Assembly: GCA_038502055.1 (NCBI GenBank)
Contig: JAXRKN010000032.1
Location: 1,550,001 to 1,614,000, forward strand
Length of the DNA: 64,000 bases
Direction of reading: 5' to 3'
Source: Tanytarsus gracilentus
Lineage: Eukaryota; Arthropoda; Insecta; Diptera; Chironomidae
A program made the translations under genes and the position numbers. The stretch's first letter is position 1. Each line of letters starts with the position of its first letter. Under the pieces are notes generated by a model that ran no database searches, had not been told where the DNA came from, and saw only the letters and a program-made list of their open reading frames with translations. Below, one piece after another: positions 24,138-37,820 of the stretch.

Positions 24138-27100
24138 TTCGATATAATTTTAAAATAATTTTTACAAGGTGATAAAATAAAATTAAGAAATTTTACAAAG
24201 TATTTAAACTTTAATGTTAAATTTTTATTTATTATGTATTTTCAATTTATTCCTATTAAATTTTAAAAATAATCTTGAATTACGATTTTTTTAATTTTTG
24301 TAACGGTTTTTAAATTTTCAAACCTTTAAAGCAAAGCTTTTAATGAAAGCTCTCATTTCTTTCTCTGCAGTTGTTCAATTTTCATCTCTCTCACTCAGTG
24401 CTCTTCAAAAAAAGAGAAATGAAATTTTCCAAAAAAGAGTTTTCCAGTCACACAAAACACCCGATTTTCTTGCGGAAGATGATGATGAGTGCTTATCACT
24501 TGACATTAATGAATTTTTTGTAATTTTTCTTTTCGTTCTGACAAAACGTTTTGAGGAGAGAAATTTGTTTTGTTGAGCTTTTTAATCCTATAAAAATCCC
24601 AATTTATCTTATGCTCAGGTAAAGCTCGATAAAAATTGATTTACAACATGCAAACGGACAAATTAATATTCAGAACCGACTGCAACGTTCAAAGATAATA
24701 AAATTTAGAATTTCCATTGCCGCACACATGCTTATCATAATTTTCCCACATCACGTAATCCATAACTCACGTGCTTTTATAGAAAAAAGCTCTCTCGTGT
24801 TTTATGTTCAGGTGCATGTGAGCATGGAGAATTAAATTTGAGCGCTCGAGCGGCCTTCTGTAAATTTTCTCTTTCGAAAAGAGCTTGAATAAAATATTCG
24901 CTATGTGAAAATATTGTCAATATAGTCACCAAAGCTATGTTCTGAATATTACATTCGCTATAAACGAGCACATTACGCCCAACATATCGAATTTCATTTC
25001 ATTCTAATTTTCCCAATGAGAATTTCAAGACTTTTTCCCATCAAATGAAACGCCGCAAATTTTCCGCTCGATTGAAATTAAATTTATTTATTTTTAAATT
25101 GTAAAGCACCGAAAGGCACATGTTGAAGTAATCAATTTGGAGAAGCTCGAATTTATTCAAGCAACAGAAGCGTCACTTGTAGATCGGAGGAATGATGTTG
25201 AAGAATTATTTTAATTTATTAGAAAACTGATCGATTTTAAATTTAAATATAAAAATTTACTAGAATTACTAAACTTTTACATCGACTTACATAAAAACAC
25301 ATATTTGAGGTTCATTCATTAAAATTCAGTTGATTTTTTTCAAGATAAAACACTCCATCTGCACTCAACATTCAATTTTTATGCATGCCACACATATTTT
25401 ATGGATAATTTTACGCTTACAAAAAAGAACTTTTTTATTCAACGATTTTTTACAAAAAGGTTCTTTGTCATTCGCTGCTGTAGCACATATGCTGTTATAC
25501 TACAAATAAAATAGAAAAAATAGTTTAATAATTTTTTTTAAAAATAAACGTTTTAAGGAACTCGTGAACTTTTTCTCACAGATTGAAGTGAAACTTGAGA
25601 AAGTTTTCTAAAGAGCTTTTTTAATTGTGAATAATTTTTATTCTACATTGTAAATCAACTTGTGCATGTTTGCCGTTCTGCGATGCACAAAATTATACGA
25701 CGATATCAAATAAATGCTTAACCTGCGTGTTTTGAAGCTGCAAAATTTGTTGAAACCACAATGACCGCACGAAGAAAATGCAGCAAGTATTTTCATATAT
25801 ACAATCGTGTGGCAGCACAACATTTTACGCCATATCGTGGGAGAAACTAATTTGAAAATCGACAGCTTTTTAATGAAAGTATGTGGCCATCTGTAAGCTT
25901 GATTACAAATCTATGTTCTTTAAACATTTTTTAAAGCTTTAAATTTGAATTGAAAATTTAAAAATGTTGGATAAATAAAAAAATATGTTAAGGATCATTC
26001 AAACTTTTAATGACACCACGAAAATAAATCTCGTCATGCCACATGTTAATTGCTAAAATCCAGGTGTCACTCAAAGGTCACATTAAATGCGCATCATTAA
26101 ACTCATTAAATGATGTCCATGTGCAAATTTTTGAATTTCACACTTAATATTCTTTTTACACGTTCATTGGGTAATTAATTTTTTTAATGGACGTAAAACA
26201 TTTCCACAATTTTCATTAAATTCGCCCATTAAAAGCGAACATTAAAATATGCATGTTATGAGCATAAGCCACATTAAAAATATGCACATCACTTTTTTGT
26301 ATTAAAATTTTAAAGTTTCTCGTGCAAAATGCATGAAATGCTACAAAGATAAATTGCGACAATTGTGAAGGAAGAAGGAATTGCTGCTTGCTATAAGAAG
26401 AAGTATTAATCATCACCATGGCACAAGTGTAAGACATTTGCAATAGAAACGGGAGGAAAAGGATTAAAGTTAAACTGACTTGAAAGAAGATTAAACGTTC
26501 GATCGAAAAATTATTGCAGTTGATTTGAATTTTATTCATCAAGTTCATATTGGAAATTTCTTAATTTTTATTCGTCATTTTAAAAAGTCTCCAACCGACA
26601 TAATTAATTCTATTCATTGCAATTAAATCGAGTCATTCTAACATTAAAATTTATGAAGTTTTCTGGCCAATTAAAAGTGAAAAAATAATTTTATGCAACA
26701 CAAAATCTGAAAGTGTATAAAATTTCCATCATTTCAAATTTAATCACTCAAGTGGTGCTCCTACATATGCATCAATCTGATATTGATGTACACATGATGT
26801 GATGTTGAACATGAAAAAATAATTACCATGCCAGATGATGTGAGATTTTTTTTAGTCGAGCATAGCTCAGATGCTGTGAATGATATCAGAGAGATATTAA
26901 CACGAATTTCCCTTGAGGTCGAATTCCTCGCTTTCCAATTCTCTCATTAAAGAGATTGAAAAATCAAAAGTGAAACGAGAAGGAAAAATTTCTTTTTTTG
27001 CTATGTGGCCTCGATCTCTCTCGTGCCTTTTGCAGTTTTTTGTCGTCCTTTTGCCGCTCTTTTCATTCGGTCGCTTATGAGGCATCGGGGAAATGGTAGA

Positions 27101-29676
27101 ATTGAGTGCGAGTATTTTTTCATCTCTTTTGGGATAGTTTTTCCTTTTGTTCTTTTCCGCGCTCATGAATCTGGAACATTTTCGTTTGAGTGAAAATTGT
27201 TTATCATCGAGCCAAGCTTGAATTCTGCACTTTTTAATTCCTTTTGTAAAAACTTCATAAATCATCCGATTTCTGGTTGGCGAGATTTTTTACGTTGTTT
27301 TTGTTTTTGAGAAAAACTTTTGAATGAAAATTTTTTTAATTGAATTTTAATGTTGGCAAAAGCGCACGGTTTTTAATTTCTCTGGGATTCTTGATAAAGT
27401 TTCATTTTCTGATGTTGATTTTGCTAGATTTCAATGGGTGTGTTTAGATGTTAGGGAACATCTTAATTTTTTTTTATTAATTTAAAAAGTTAGAAGATCT
27501 TTTTTAAAAAACTGTTTTAAATTTCAAAAAAAACATTTTTTAAATTCTTCCATGACATAATTTACAGATGTGTAATGTTTGCAAACAACAGTTGTTGAGA
27601 GTTCTGCAAATTTATTTAATTAAAATGGAATTCATCTACTAGAAGTTGGTCATATTTTCACATAAAAGTTTTTCATTTTTTATTAGCATTTGCCATTTAT
27701 TTTTTGATGTTAAAGCTCTTTCCATAAATTATTATTTAACTCAACTTGCCTGAAATTTCTCGTTAACTTCACTTAATAAAAATAAACTAATGATAAAGTT
27801 TTAATGTTTTTTACACTTTTATTATATTTAATTTTATTGCTTTTAAAACATATTAAACTTTGATCCTTTGATTATAACCATGAATAATTTTTTTAATTGC
27901 TTGAATATTTTGTGCTAGATTTTCTCATATATAGTTCCACTTAGATTTGTAATTAAAAGGGAACTTTTTTCGAAAAAAAGAATGCTTAAATAAAATTATG
28001 AGAGATCAACCTAATTAAAAATTCATGGCAAGTGTGAAGAAAGCATTTTAGTGATAATTTAAAAACGTTTATTCAATGATGCTTGCACTCGAGGCGTTTC
28101 TCTCTTTTTAAGGGTGGTGAGGAAGCACTACAGAGAGAAGTTCTCATTATATTATCATAATGATGATGATGATGAGAACGAAGGAAGTAAGTGAAATTTA
28201 TTTTTATCTTGCATCGATAACCGGGACTGAGAAGGTAAGGAAGTGAAAAATGGAAATAAACTGAAATGTCTTGCATCATTTTTCAATTTTCTTCGCATCA
28301 ACACTTTTGAAAAGAAAGCGAATGCCAACAGGAAAGAATCTCATTAAAAGCAGCTCTGAAATGTGCATTTCTTTACACCTTTCCTCAAGCTCATCATCTT
28401 CAATTCATTGTCGAATGAATGAGAAAATCTCGAGAATAATAAATGAAAATTTTCCTGCTCTTTCAATTTTTTAAATGAGTCGGTCGACGATGTGAACAGC
28501 GAAAAGTTCCGGTTAGATAACACCAAATTACGTAATAAGTTGCTATTGTCATTGAAGTGATGGTTGAACTTTTTTAAAAAAAATTTAAAAGCACAAATAA
28601 GTAGAAGTATAAAATTAACACAAATAAAATCCATCAGAAGTAGCGCACCACACTTTTGTCCCTGAATAAATCTATTGTTAATAATCATCTCTCATTCATC
28701 ATTGTTTATCAATTGTTTAACCTTGCATACATCACTTGAAGCAGAAGCGAACAAAAAGCGAGGATGCTAACAATGGAGGATACAATCGATGAATGATTGC
28801 ACAAGATAAGAACATAAAAAATGTTTTATCATTCATACAGCCGACGGTTGATAGATGTTTCAGAAAGAAAAAATTTGGATTTACATTATCAGTTTTACCA
28901 AACACCCGCTCAAATCCTCCATTGTTTGACCTACATTGAGCTATCTCTACAACATTTTCGCATATCCTCACACTCTGCCTGTAAAAAAAGATGAGTTACA
29001 ACATTTAATACAGAGAAATAGCTGTAAGTGATGCCATTTTGTTTGCAGAGAAAGTGCTTGAGAAGTTGAATGCCAGAGGGTGTCCTTTATTGAATCCTGT
29101 GGATCTTTTCATAGTCAAGCATGTCAGTTGTTTCATTCAAAGTTCATACAAATCACTTACAAGAAAAAATCTTCAAGTTAAATTTAATTTGAGGGACTTT
29201 CCAACTTGTTTCATAATTTATGGACCATAAATTTAACCTTCAAAAAAATTTCATTACGTTACGTGACAATCGACGAATTTTGCATGTCACGAGTTTCTTA
29301 TTATTTCTTCACAAAGTTTGGTTCGATGATGATGGGATTAGATGGATGCTTTATAGCGACAGCAGCTGAGCAAGGATAGAGGCAATAAAATCTCCTTTAA
29401 CTGACATTAACGTGTTATAGACGTTGTCACAAAAGGCAAAGCAATTTATCTCTGCCAGAAAATGTTGCAAGGTTTTAGTTTCTGTCATAAATGGCATCGT
29501 TTAAGACGAAATCATATTGGTCGATTATGGCATCGCATCGTGTTCACATGCTAACGTGGGTTGATTTTTTTATGATGAAATGAAAAACTTTTGAAGCGAA
29601 TAAATTGATAAAACACCGATATAAAGTCTTCGCTGTAAAACTTTGCCATAAACACTACATAAATTCTCATTTAACT
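24138..29676. other. Long gene-poor stretch
   Basis: About 5.5 kb of AT-rich sequence. Open frames (up to about 120 codons, for example 26897-27265 on minus) look compositional, with lysine- or phenylalanine-rich translations and no domain. A short ATG trinucleotide repeat occurs near 28152-28175. No RNA gene recognised. Regulatory or long non-coding RNA content cannot be judged by eye. Confidence 0.35.
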
Positions 29677-29683
29677 CATTTTT

Positions 29684-30661
29684 AGCGTAACCCACACAAA
29701 GTGTGGTAACGCTTATATGCTCGTATTTCCGTCGTCTGTCTGTCTGTCTGTCCGTTCCTTCGAGATCTCGGCCCCTGGACCAGCTAGAGACTTCGGGTTT
29801 TCGCCAGATGGTAGCTCTAAGGGTCTATATTAGCCCATTTTAGGAATTTTTCGAGTCATGACCACAGGTCGTGCCATGGACGGCCCTAATGTTCATTTTT
29901 CATACAAATTTTCTCTTATATGGCTTCATGGGTATCGTTGAACTCGGAATTTGATCAGGAATCGATTGGCATTGATTCGTAACTTGACCAGGAATCGATT
30001 GACATACATGATTTTTCGAGTCGTGACCATAGGTCGTGCCACAGACAGCCAAAATGTCCATTTTTCAGAACTATGGCTTCATGGGTATCGTTGAACTCGT
30101 GATTGGACCAGGAATCGATTGATATAGATGATTTTTGAGGAATGTCCATCATGGCCGGCCAGCAGTGCCACGGACAGCCAAAATGTCCATTTTTCAGAAC
30201 TATGGCTTCATGTATCTCGTTGAACTCGTAATTGGACCAGGAATCGAATGGCATTGATGATTTTTGATGAATGTCTATCATGGACGGCCAGTAGTGCCAC
30301 GGACAGCCATAATGTCCATTTTTCAGAACTATGGCTTCATGGGTATCGTTGAACTCGTGATTGGACCAGGAATCTATTGACATAGATGATTTTTGATAAA
30401 TGCTAATCAAGGCCGGCCAGTAGTGCCACGGACAGCCAAAATGTCCATTTTTCAGAACTATGACTTCATGGGTATCGTTGAACTCGTAATTGGACCAGGA
30501 ATCTAATGACATAGACGATTTTTGAGGAATGTTCGAACAGGACTGCCACGGACAGCCAAAGTGTCCGGATTGACTTAAACTCATTTTTTATGCACTTGAT
30601 TTTCAAACACTGATCTGTTACAAGTGGGTTACGCGGCAACACCCACGTGTGGGTTTTGAAA
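29684..30661 (-). mobile_element. Minisatellite-bearing non-autonomous transposon, copy 1
   Basis: Reverse orientation relative to the three copies at 50.8-54.1 kb. Its ends carry GTAACCCAC-type inverted termini (AGCGTAACCCACACAAAG at the left; CCCACGTGTGGGTTTTGAAA at the right). CATTTTT flanks both sides (29677-29683 and 30662-30668), a likely target-site duplication. A GTCTGTCTGTCTGTCCG tract and a CGAGATCTCGG block follow the left end. The interior is a tandem array of about 120-bp units. No transposase is encoded. Confidence 0.75.
29955..30584 (-). repeat. Tandem array of about 120-bp units inside transposon copy 1
   Basis: About five units of about 40 codons each. On the minus strand the array stays open for 209 codons because the unit length is divisible by three, so each unit translates similarly (for example DSWSNYEFNDTHEAIVLKN). 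The same unit occurs at 51130-51600 without a long ORF. I treat it as a minisatellite rather than a gene. Confidence 0.7.
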
Positions 30662-30668
30662 CATTTTT

Positions 30669-31840
30669 TTATCCTTCTCTCATGGCTTCAATAAATTCTT
30701 TTTAGTGTGAATGAATGAAAAAAAACTTTCCGACAATTTCCTTAAAAGCTTCTTTAGTGAAAAAATATTTTGTTGCTATTTTTTTCTCATTGCAGCGTCC
30801 AAAGTCAAAAAAATGGAATCACGAAAGTTTTAATGTGCTACGGAGAGCTTTCCAAGTTATTTTACAGTGAAACCTCTAAAGCTTAAAAATTGTAATTTTG
30901 TTTTGTTTTTTTAGTTATCTTTTCGAATTTTTGTACATTCTCAATATCTCAATCATCTCTATCAATAAATGAAAGTTTTGTTTTGTGGGTGAAAATTGAA
31001 GGAAGCTGGATAAATGACGTGCATTATCAAAGTTTTGTGCTCTCTCTCTCACCCGCTCATTAGATCCCATTTACAGCTAGCACATTTCAATTTGCTCAAG
31101 AAAACTTTTGCATCGGAAGAACCAACGAATGTGTCTTCGTGCATGTTTCAAAAATTTACGAGAGAAAAATAGCTTGGGAAGTGATAAATTGCAGTTGCTG
31201 AAGATTAAAACCTTGCATTTTTGCACGTTGCGAGTCTAGCAAACATCAAAATGAAAAGTTGTGTGCATGAGGGCATGCGAGGAAGCATCAGGAAGTTTTG
31301 TATCAGAAAATATGAATTATTATAAAATCCTGGATAAAGATTTAGATTTAATCCAGTTCAGATTAAAATTTAAAATTTTTGAATTTTGTAAATATTTTTT
31401 ATTTTTATATCACTGCCAAAATATCCCCAAGAAAATTTCATTCACAGTCTAGGTCAATATTTGAGTGCATCCCTCAAAAACGTACGCCACTCAGAATTCA
31501 GTTTTTCTTCATTATATTCATTCAATAAAATGCACAGAGGGAAAACTTTATTCACGCTGTGGCTTTATGAGAAATGAAAGATCCATGTTCACACCTGTAC
31601 GGAGTGCCATGCATCTCTCTCTCCACCCACAACCATCTCTCTCAATCCAAACGTACGATAAAGTTTTCGATTCTCGCAAAAATGTGCTTTGAATATTTAT
31701 AAATGTACGAAGTGGAGAAAGAGCAGCAAGGAACTCTCATGGCAGATGAATAATTGATGCGATTTCAATACTGAAGCTACACTAAAGCACGTTTAATTTA
31801 TTATTATATAGTTGATGTTAATTAAATGCGGTCTGTTCTC
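30669..31840. other. Intergenic stretch downstream of the lipase gene
   Basis: AT-rich, no supported coding segment; small open frames at 31261-31692 lack homology. It contains the presumed 3' end of the minus-strand lipase gene. Confidence 0.35.
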
Positions 31841-33196
31841 TTAAAAGTTCTCAAGAAACGTTTCTTCGATAATTACATGACTGCCTTTAGCACTCGGCTC
31901 ATCTTCAACTCGTATGCCAAAGGGACGAGCACTATCCGATAGAAACCTTTCTTCTTCTGCTTCGCCACTCTCACCGATGATTCGCATTTTTTGAACTGTT
32001 AAACCGTCATTACCCAAAGATGTAGTGCCGAATGGATTTGGATGGGTCACAAGATAGAAATTTCCTCTCACTTCCGTGTTGTTTGAAAATCCCATGAAAG
32101 TCGTTTCGTTATTGCACTTGCCTCTCGTGAAGTGATCGTATGAGTTGCATTTGAGTGCTATGAATGCATCCGGATTCCTAACGCTCTCCTGGTAGTAGAG
32201 CCAAGCACGTCGATGACTGCAAACATCTCGCATACCCGGAAGCTCTAACTCACATCCCATTTGATTGGAGCCGGAATTAGGAAAAAAGTCAACGTGACCT
32301 CGACTCTCTTCAACTCCATAGCTGCCAGCGCTTGTGTGAATGATTTGTACATATTTGGCATCCGTGGTGGAAATCATGTCGAAGTCACTTTTTTGGAATG
32401 TAAACCAACCGTAGATGGTTGAGAGCAAGTTATCTTTTTCGAATCCTGGCGCTGCGGGATCTAAAGCAAACAATCTTGGTATTTGATGTCGATCCTTTGA
32501 CAATGTTTTCAAGTGTCTTGACACAAGGCCAATACATTGACCTCCCAACGAATGTCCAACCAGATGAACTTTGTCGACTTCATAACCTTGCATTAAGAAT
32601 CGCAATAAATTTAAAGCAACCGTCTCGCAAATCTGGTGATGTAAAAGTTAATAAGATGGAGAGAAAATATTTTTGCGGGGGAAAGTTCTTAAATTTTGTA
32701 ACGTAAAAAATATTTTTTTAAGAAATTTAACCTTAAAACTAATTCAAATTATATTTGGATCTTACAACTTTCAGCTGTGGAATGACTGTGTTTTTGTAGA
32801 AAAAAGACTTTGAGTAATAACCCCAATCAATTGTGACAACATTATGATCTTTTCTCTCACGATATGAACTTCGAATGGCCATCGCACTGTAATCTCTCGT
32901 GCCAGTGTCACGAAAACCGTGAATATAAATTGCCGTTGAAAGATTTTTCAAGAATTTTTCATTTTTATACAATTTCCAAAAGTCTTTCAAGTCATAGCGA
33001 AACGCCTCGTACAGCGATGAACTGAAATATGTTTTTTTATTTACAACACTGAAAAACGAAAACTTGAAAGGTTTGCTCACGAGAAATAAATCTTGACATT
33101 TTTCTCGACCAAGTCGGGTCCATCTGGCGAAAAAAATATTCCAAAGCTCGGATTAATTCCGCAAAAAATGAAGAGAAATTTTCCCACAAGCTTCAT
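31841..33196 (-). CDS. Secreted pancreatic-type lipase family protein
   Basis: Exons 33196-33081, 33021-32766 and 32632-31841 join to 387 residues. The start opens a signal peptide (MKLVGKFLFIFCG). The alpha/beta-hydrolase core shows IYIHGFRDT near residue 87, the nucleophile elbow GHSLGG with Ser152, the catalytic Asp182 in LDPAAPGF, and the His264 in CSHRRAW. The triad therefore looks complete. Insect members hydrolyse dietary or stored triacylglycerol or phospholipid outside cells; some relatives are yolk proteins without activity. Substrate preference cannot be read from sequence. A strong TATA and initiator lie just upstream. Confidence 0.9.
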
Positions 33197-33218
33197 TTCT
33201 GAGAGCTTTTTGCGAATA

Positions 33219-33256
33219 GACTGAAGGGTAGAATTAATCACTATCTCCGTTTTATA
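33219..33256 (-). promoter_or_regulatory. Core promoter of the lipase gene (TATA plus initiator)
   Basis: On the minus strand TATAAAA (33256-33250) is followed by an arthropod initiator TCAGTC (33224-33219) about 34 bases later. This would give a 5' leader of about 26 bases before the ATG at 33196. Spacing and motif match insect TATA-driven genes. Confidence 0.6.
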
Positions 33257-36200
33257 TTTACTTCAATTTATTATACTGTCGCTTTTTATGTGGGATAATC
33301 CATGAGACACGTAGCAACGGTTTATAATTTTAATGGAATTTTTCATGAATTAATTTTCACTCAAAAAAGTTTAATAAATTTAAAAATGTAAATTTGTGTG
33401 TGACAAATTTTCCATTCAACCCTTTACTAATTCGTCTAGTTAATTTTATTTGATGGTTAAAATATTTTCAGTAAATTTTTGTGATCAACGCCTCAGTTGA
33501 ACTTTAAAATGTAAATGAATACATCAACATGCCTTAAACAATGTCACATCACTTTGAAATGTCAAGGCAAATTTTTTAAGTGAGTGCAAATTTGTCAGGA
33601 AAAATTTCGCAGCAGTGTCACGAAGTTTGCTTCAATTAAGGCACGACTTTTTTGCCATAGGTCAATAAATTTTTATCTTTATTATTTCGGTTGTTTAACT
33701 TTTTATGTATTTGCCTTCGATTAGAGGGAAATAAATTTTATGATACAAAACATTTGTTATTCATTAAGTTCCGCTCATAGTTGTCAATGATTGAAAATGA
33801 AGAGATAAGGAGAGTCAATAATTATTTATAGCATAAATTATTGTGGGTGTTGTTGATATCAAGAATTTTGTTAGTTATTTTTAATTTTAATTGATCGCAT
33901 TTATGAATTGAATTAGGTTTAGATTTAATATTTTAAAAAAATCGCCTCGTCACTTTAAATTAATTATTTTACAAAGCTTTAAATTGAAAAAATAATTAAA
34001 TCCATAACATCATCTTAAAATTTAACAAGCATCTTAATTGTTCGCACCAACTTTAATGTCTTTAACTAATTAAGCCCGCACTTTCTTTCAAGAATTTAAT
34101 GCTCTTAAACTATCTCGATCAATAAATTCTCTCCTTGATCCTTAATTAATTTTCGCATGGTATGTACATACACTTTCTCTTTATCTTAATTTCCTCGTTT
34201 ACTGCCTGTCGTCTTCTTACATGTATTTTGTAATGGCTTAACTTCTTACTGTTATTATCCGCTATAACATCGCAGCCTCCTTCTTTACCCGAAATGATGT
34301 TATTAATTAGAACTTCCATAACTATAAATACAATTTCGTCTTTGTTTCACATTAAAGGTTACTTTTCTCCCTTTTCATTTGCGTGAATTATTAAAACAGT
34401 AATTTCTAATGGTGTCTGCGATAATTAAACGCAATTAATTTGCCGTATAAAAATTTGGACTTTATGCTTGTTCAATGAGCTCTTTTGTGAAATATTCAAT
34501 TATTTTCCACTCCATGGATTTTTCTCTCTTTTTTGTGAGTACACAAATTTCCTTACGGATGATAAAACTTTCGAGTATCAAAGAGAGAAACTTTATACCT
34601 TCACCGCAAAACTAAAGACCTGAAGAAGAAAAATTGTTTTTCAGTAAACAGAAAAAGTGAAAAGTAGAAGAAAAGTTCATTTATAAAAAATAAATCTTCC
34701 CTCTTCAAATTTCTCATAATCCATCATAATTTTCTTAAACTCCTCCGGTGCGCTCGAAAGAGAGTTCTTTCTCATAAGAAATTCATAAAGCACAAGAAGT
34801 GCACTTAGACTTATTGACTTTAATGGAGATGAATCTTTTTAATCTTGATTTTATTGTTGCAGAGAAAAATAAAAAAGCAAAAAGGTTTTAAAAGTTAGGA
34901 AGAGAATTTTAAGCGATCAAATTTTTGATATAATGAAATTCAGTTTTTTAAATATTTTATTCCAAGTTTTAAAAAATTTAAAATTAATTTTTCAAATAAA
35001 ATTTTAGATGTTTTGAAAGCATTATCAGCAATATTTTAACTTGTTAATATTTTTGCTGTTAATTTTAAATCAAAAGACTTCAAAAATTTCAATGCTACAT
35101 GCTCAATAAACCTCTGATGAAATTTTCATTCCTCTCAGCATCTTCAGCTCATTACCCATAAACTCGAGAGCTTCTCTTTCATTTAGAGTAAATTATGATA
35201 CGATGAGAGCTGTGGGGATTAGAGTGATGGGATTAATAATCAAGTTTTTCGCTCCATGTCATGTCTTCAACGTGTTTCATATATGTGAAGTGAAAGCTTA
35301 TTGTTGCTCGTTTAATCGATTCTGAGGATTGTTAGGCAACAGCTTCGGAGTATTCACACATGAATAGAGGAGAAGAAAAAGGCATAGAGTCATTAAGGAT
35401 ATTCTCATGACTCTCGTCTTGAATAATGTGTCTGTGGCATGTAGAATGTTATTGGAATGGTAAAAGCTACATTCACCCGCTTTTACATTCTCAATGAAAA
35501 TTTTCAATCGAGAAACATAATTGAAAGCAAAATGGTAGGAGGAGAAAATAAAAGGCAATCAATTGTGATTTTGCAGCTCAATTAAAACCAAACGAGTAAT
35601 TAAAAATAATCGCAAGCTCTTCCTTTTTTGGGAATTTTGTCTCTAATTTGAGCGGAGAAGTTAAAGGGAGAGCAGTTGAGCGAGAATAAAAATTTTAAGG
35701 CCATGACAAAAAAATTGACCCAAATAAAAAAGTTTTCTTCTTTTTCTATAAAAAAACACAAAGAGGAAAAGTTCAATTTTATTTTTAAGCGCATTGAGGT
35801 TAGTGCGGTGAAAATTTGCTCATCCTTGTTAGTACAAGAATCATTTAGAAATTCGAAGGGGTGTGAAGTTGTGGTCTAATTTCTTAAAATATTTTTAATA
35901 TTCAAAATCATGAATTCAGCTAAAAAAATAAAAGGTGGTGTCAAAGTTTCACACCCCTTAAAGTTCATTTAAATATTTAAAAATTTCCTGCAAAATTACC
36001 CTCTTCTGTTTTTTAATGAGAAACTCTCAAAATTGGCATTATTTTCTTGGCACCGAATAAACAACAACACCAAGAAAATGCAAAATTGTGCTATTCTAAA
36101 ATCTCATCATAAAAGTTTTCATGCTTGTGTGGCATAACATTAGTGTGCATTAATATCTTGCATGCTCGGCTGCTTCTCTATAGCTACGAGCGGAAATGCA

Positions 36201-36900
36201 TGGAGGGAGAATGAAAGAGAAGAATTTATGAAAATTTCAAAAGCTAACAATTTTTTATTCTTAAGCTCACTTCAGCTAAGACTTTTGAGATAAAGCTTTT
36301 ATGCAGGGATAAAATTTTAAATCATAAAAGTTTTTCGCTTCTATCACATTAAATATGAAATTTCATAAATCTCTTTAGCGACTTTGTGGGTGCAACATTT
36401 GAGAAAAGTAAAAAACGTTAAAATATTTTTAATTGAATTCAAAATTTATAAAAAAATGGAAGCAAAGTTAGGTATATAAAATTTCAAATTATTACATCGA
36501 AAGTTTTCTATTAAATTTCATAATTCCCCATTAAACCTTCAAATTTTTTGGAACTCATTGAAATTTACTTCCGCTTTATTTTCCAATTTAGTGGCTTTTT
36601 ACAGCATGAAAAACTTTTACATGGCATCGCAACTTTCAGGGCAACTCTTGAGAGTGCTTTTAGTCAACAAACAAAACAAATTGCTTTGAAGAATTTTTAC
36701 ACAGTTCAGTTGAATGTTGACTTTAATACTGAGCAGATTTTAAGACATGTTTATTGAAGAAAAAAGTGATTTTTAAAATTAGGCTTAAAAGTGGAATTAA
36801 AATTTTATTTTATTCAAAAATTCAGGGGCCACGTTGAGATACACATCAAAAATTTTTTTTGGCTTTTTATTTAAAATAATACCATGAATTAAAACATAAA
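33257..36900. other. Gene-poor stretch
   Basis: AT-rich, no supported gene. One weak candidate is a minus-strand 36-codon frame at 35408-35298 with a signal-peptide-like start (see findings). Otherwise nothing recognised. Confidence 0.35.
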
Positions 36901-36944
36901 AAAGTATCAGGACATTAAGGATAGCTGAAGAGAACCGGTAGTTA

Positions 36945-37820
36945 ATGGAAGTGAGTCAAATTGAAGAGGATTTAAACATTAACACTCCAAAAAGACCTCG
37001 AGACACCGACGAAATTTCACCCGAGTCACAACAAAAGTCAAAAGAAGTAAAAGCAATGACGTCTAACGACGACATCAAAGAATTGTTGAGCGCTATGAAT
37101 GTGAAGCTGAATGCTTTAGATGAGATACGTGAAGATGTCAGTCAAATTAAGAAGGAAAATGCTGACTTCAAAAAGTCCTTGAGAGAGGTCAATGAAAGAG
37201 TCCGAAAAATTGAAGAGTGCATCGAGTCGCTAAATGATACTGATGAAAGATTGGCAGGAGATCTTAAACGAGAAATTCAAGCACTCAAGGTGCAAAATAA
37301 TTCATTAGAACAAGCTCATATGAACAATTGTGTGATTATTCGTAATTTGCCGAAAGAAATCCAAGATGAACAGAACACCACAAATGTTATTAGAAATATA
37401 TTTAATACTCTCGAGATCGATGTTGCAGAAGATGAATTTGAGGCTTATGCCTACGAGGCATACAATAAAAAGACAGCCAACATCAATGTAAAATTCTCAT
37501 CTATCAAGAAGAAGAAACAATTAGTCAGACGATTCAGAGACAGCAAGAAAGCAAAAAGTGAGCCACTTCTTCTAGTTGACAGAATAGTTGGACTGCCTGC
37601 AAATCATGAATTGAACGGAAAGTCCATCACAATCTCAAATCAGCTAACTCAATACAATACCAAGCTCCTCCAGTACGCCAGAGAATTCGTCCCATCGCAT
37701 TTTGTGTATGCATTCGATACAATTGACGGCATGATTAAAGTTAAGGCAGGAGACAGCTATCGCAAAGTAAGCAGCATTGAGGACATCGACAAGCTTGTGA
37801 GTAATAATGCGGAAATCTAG
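36945..37820 (+). CDS. LINE ORF1-type protein (FP/coiled-coil), no ORF2 beside it
   Basis: Intact 291-residue ORF. An N-terminal charged region (KRPRDTDEISPESQQ) is followed by a coiled coil at about 50-125 (heptads through KLNALDEIREDVSQIKKE). After it come an RRM-like segment beginning NNCVIIRNLPKE and a C-terminal domain (SITISNQLTQYNTKLLQYAR, then DGMIKVKAG). This is the architecture of ORF1 proteins of insect non-LTR retrotransposons, a group that also includes baculovirus FP25K-like proteins. ORF1 proteins trimerise and bind element RNA. No reverse transcriptase follows within the window, so the copy is either internally truncated or an ORF1-only element. Confidence 0.8.
   Translation: MEVSQIEEDLNINTPKRPRDTDEISPESQQKSKEVKAMTSNDDIKELLSAMNVKLNALDEIREDVSQIKKENADFKKSLREVNERVRKIEECIESLNDTDERLAGDLKREIQALKVQNNSLEQAHMNNCVIIRNLPKEIQDEQNTTNVIRNIFNTLEIDVAEDEFEAYAYEAYNKKTANINVKFSSIKKKKQLVRRFRDSKKAKSEPLLLVDRIVGLPANHELNGKSITISNQLTQYNTKLLQYAREFVPSHFVYAFDTIDGMIKVKAGDSYRKVSSIEDIDKLVSNNAEI

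Noticed and set aside
26897..27265. 122-codon minus-strand frame in the gene-poor stretch
   Set aside because: Lys/Arg-rich, compositional, no splice context, no recognisable domain.
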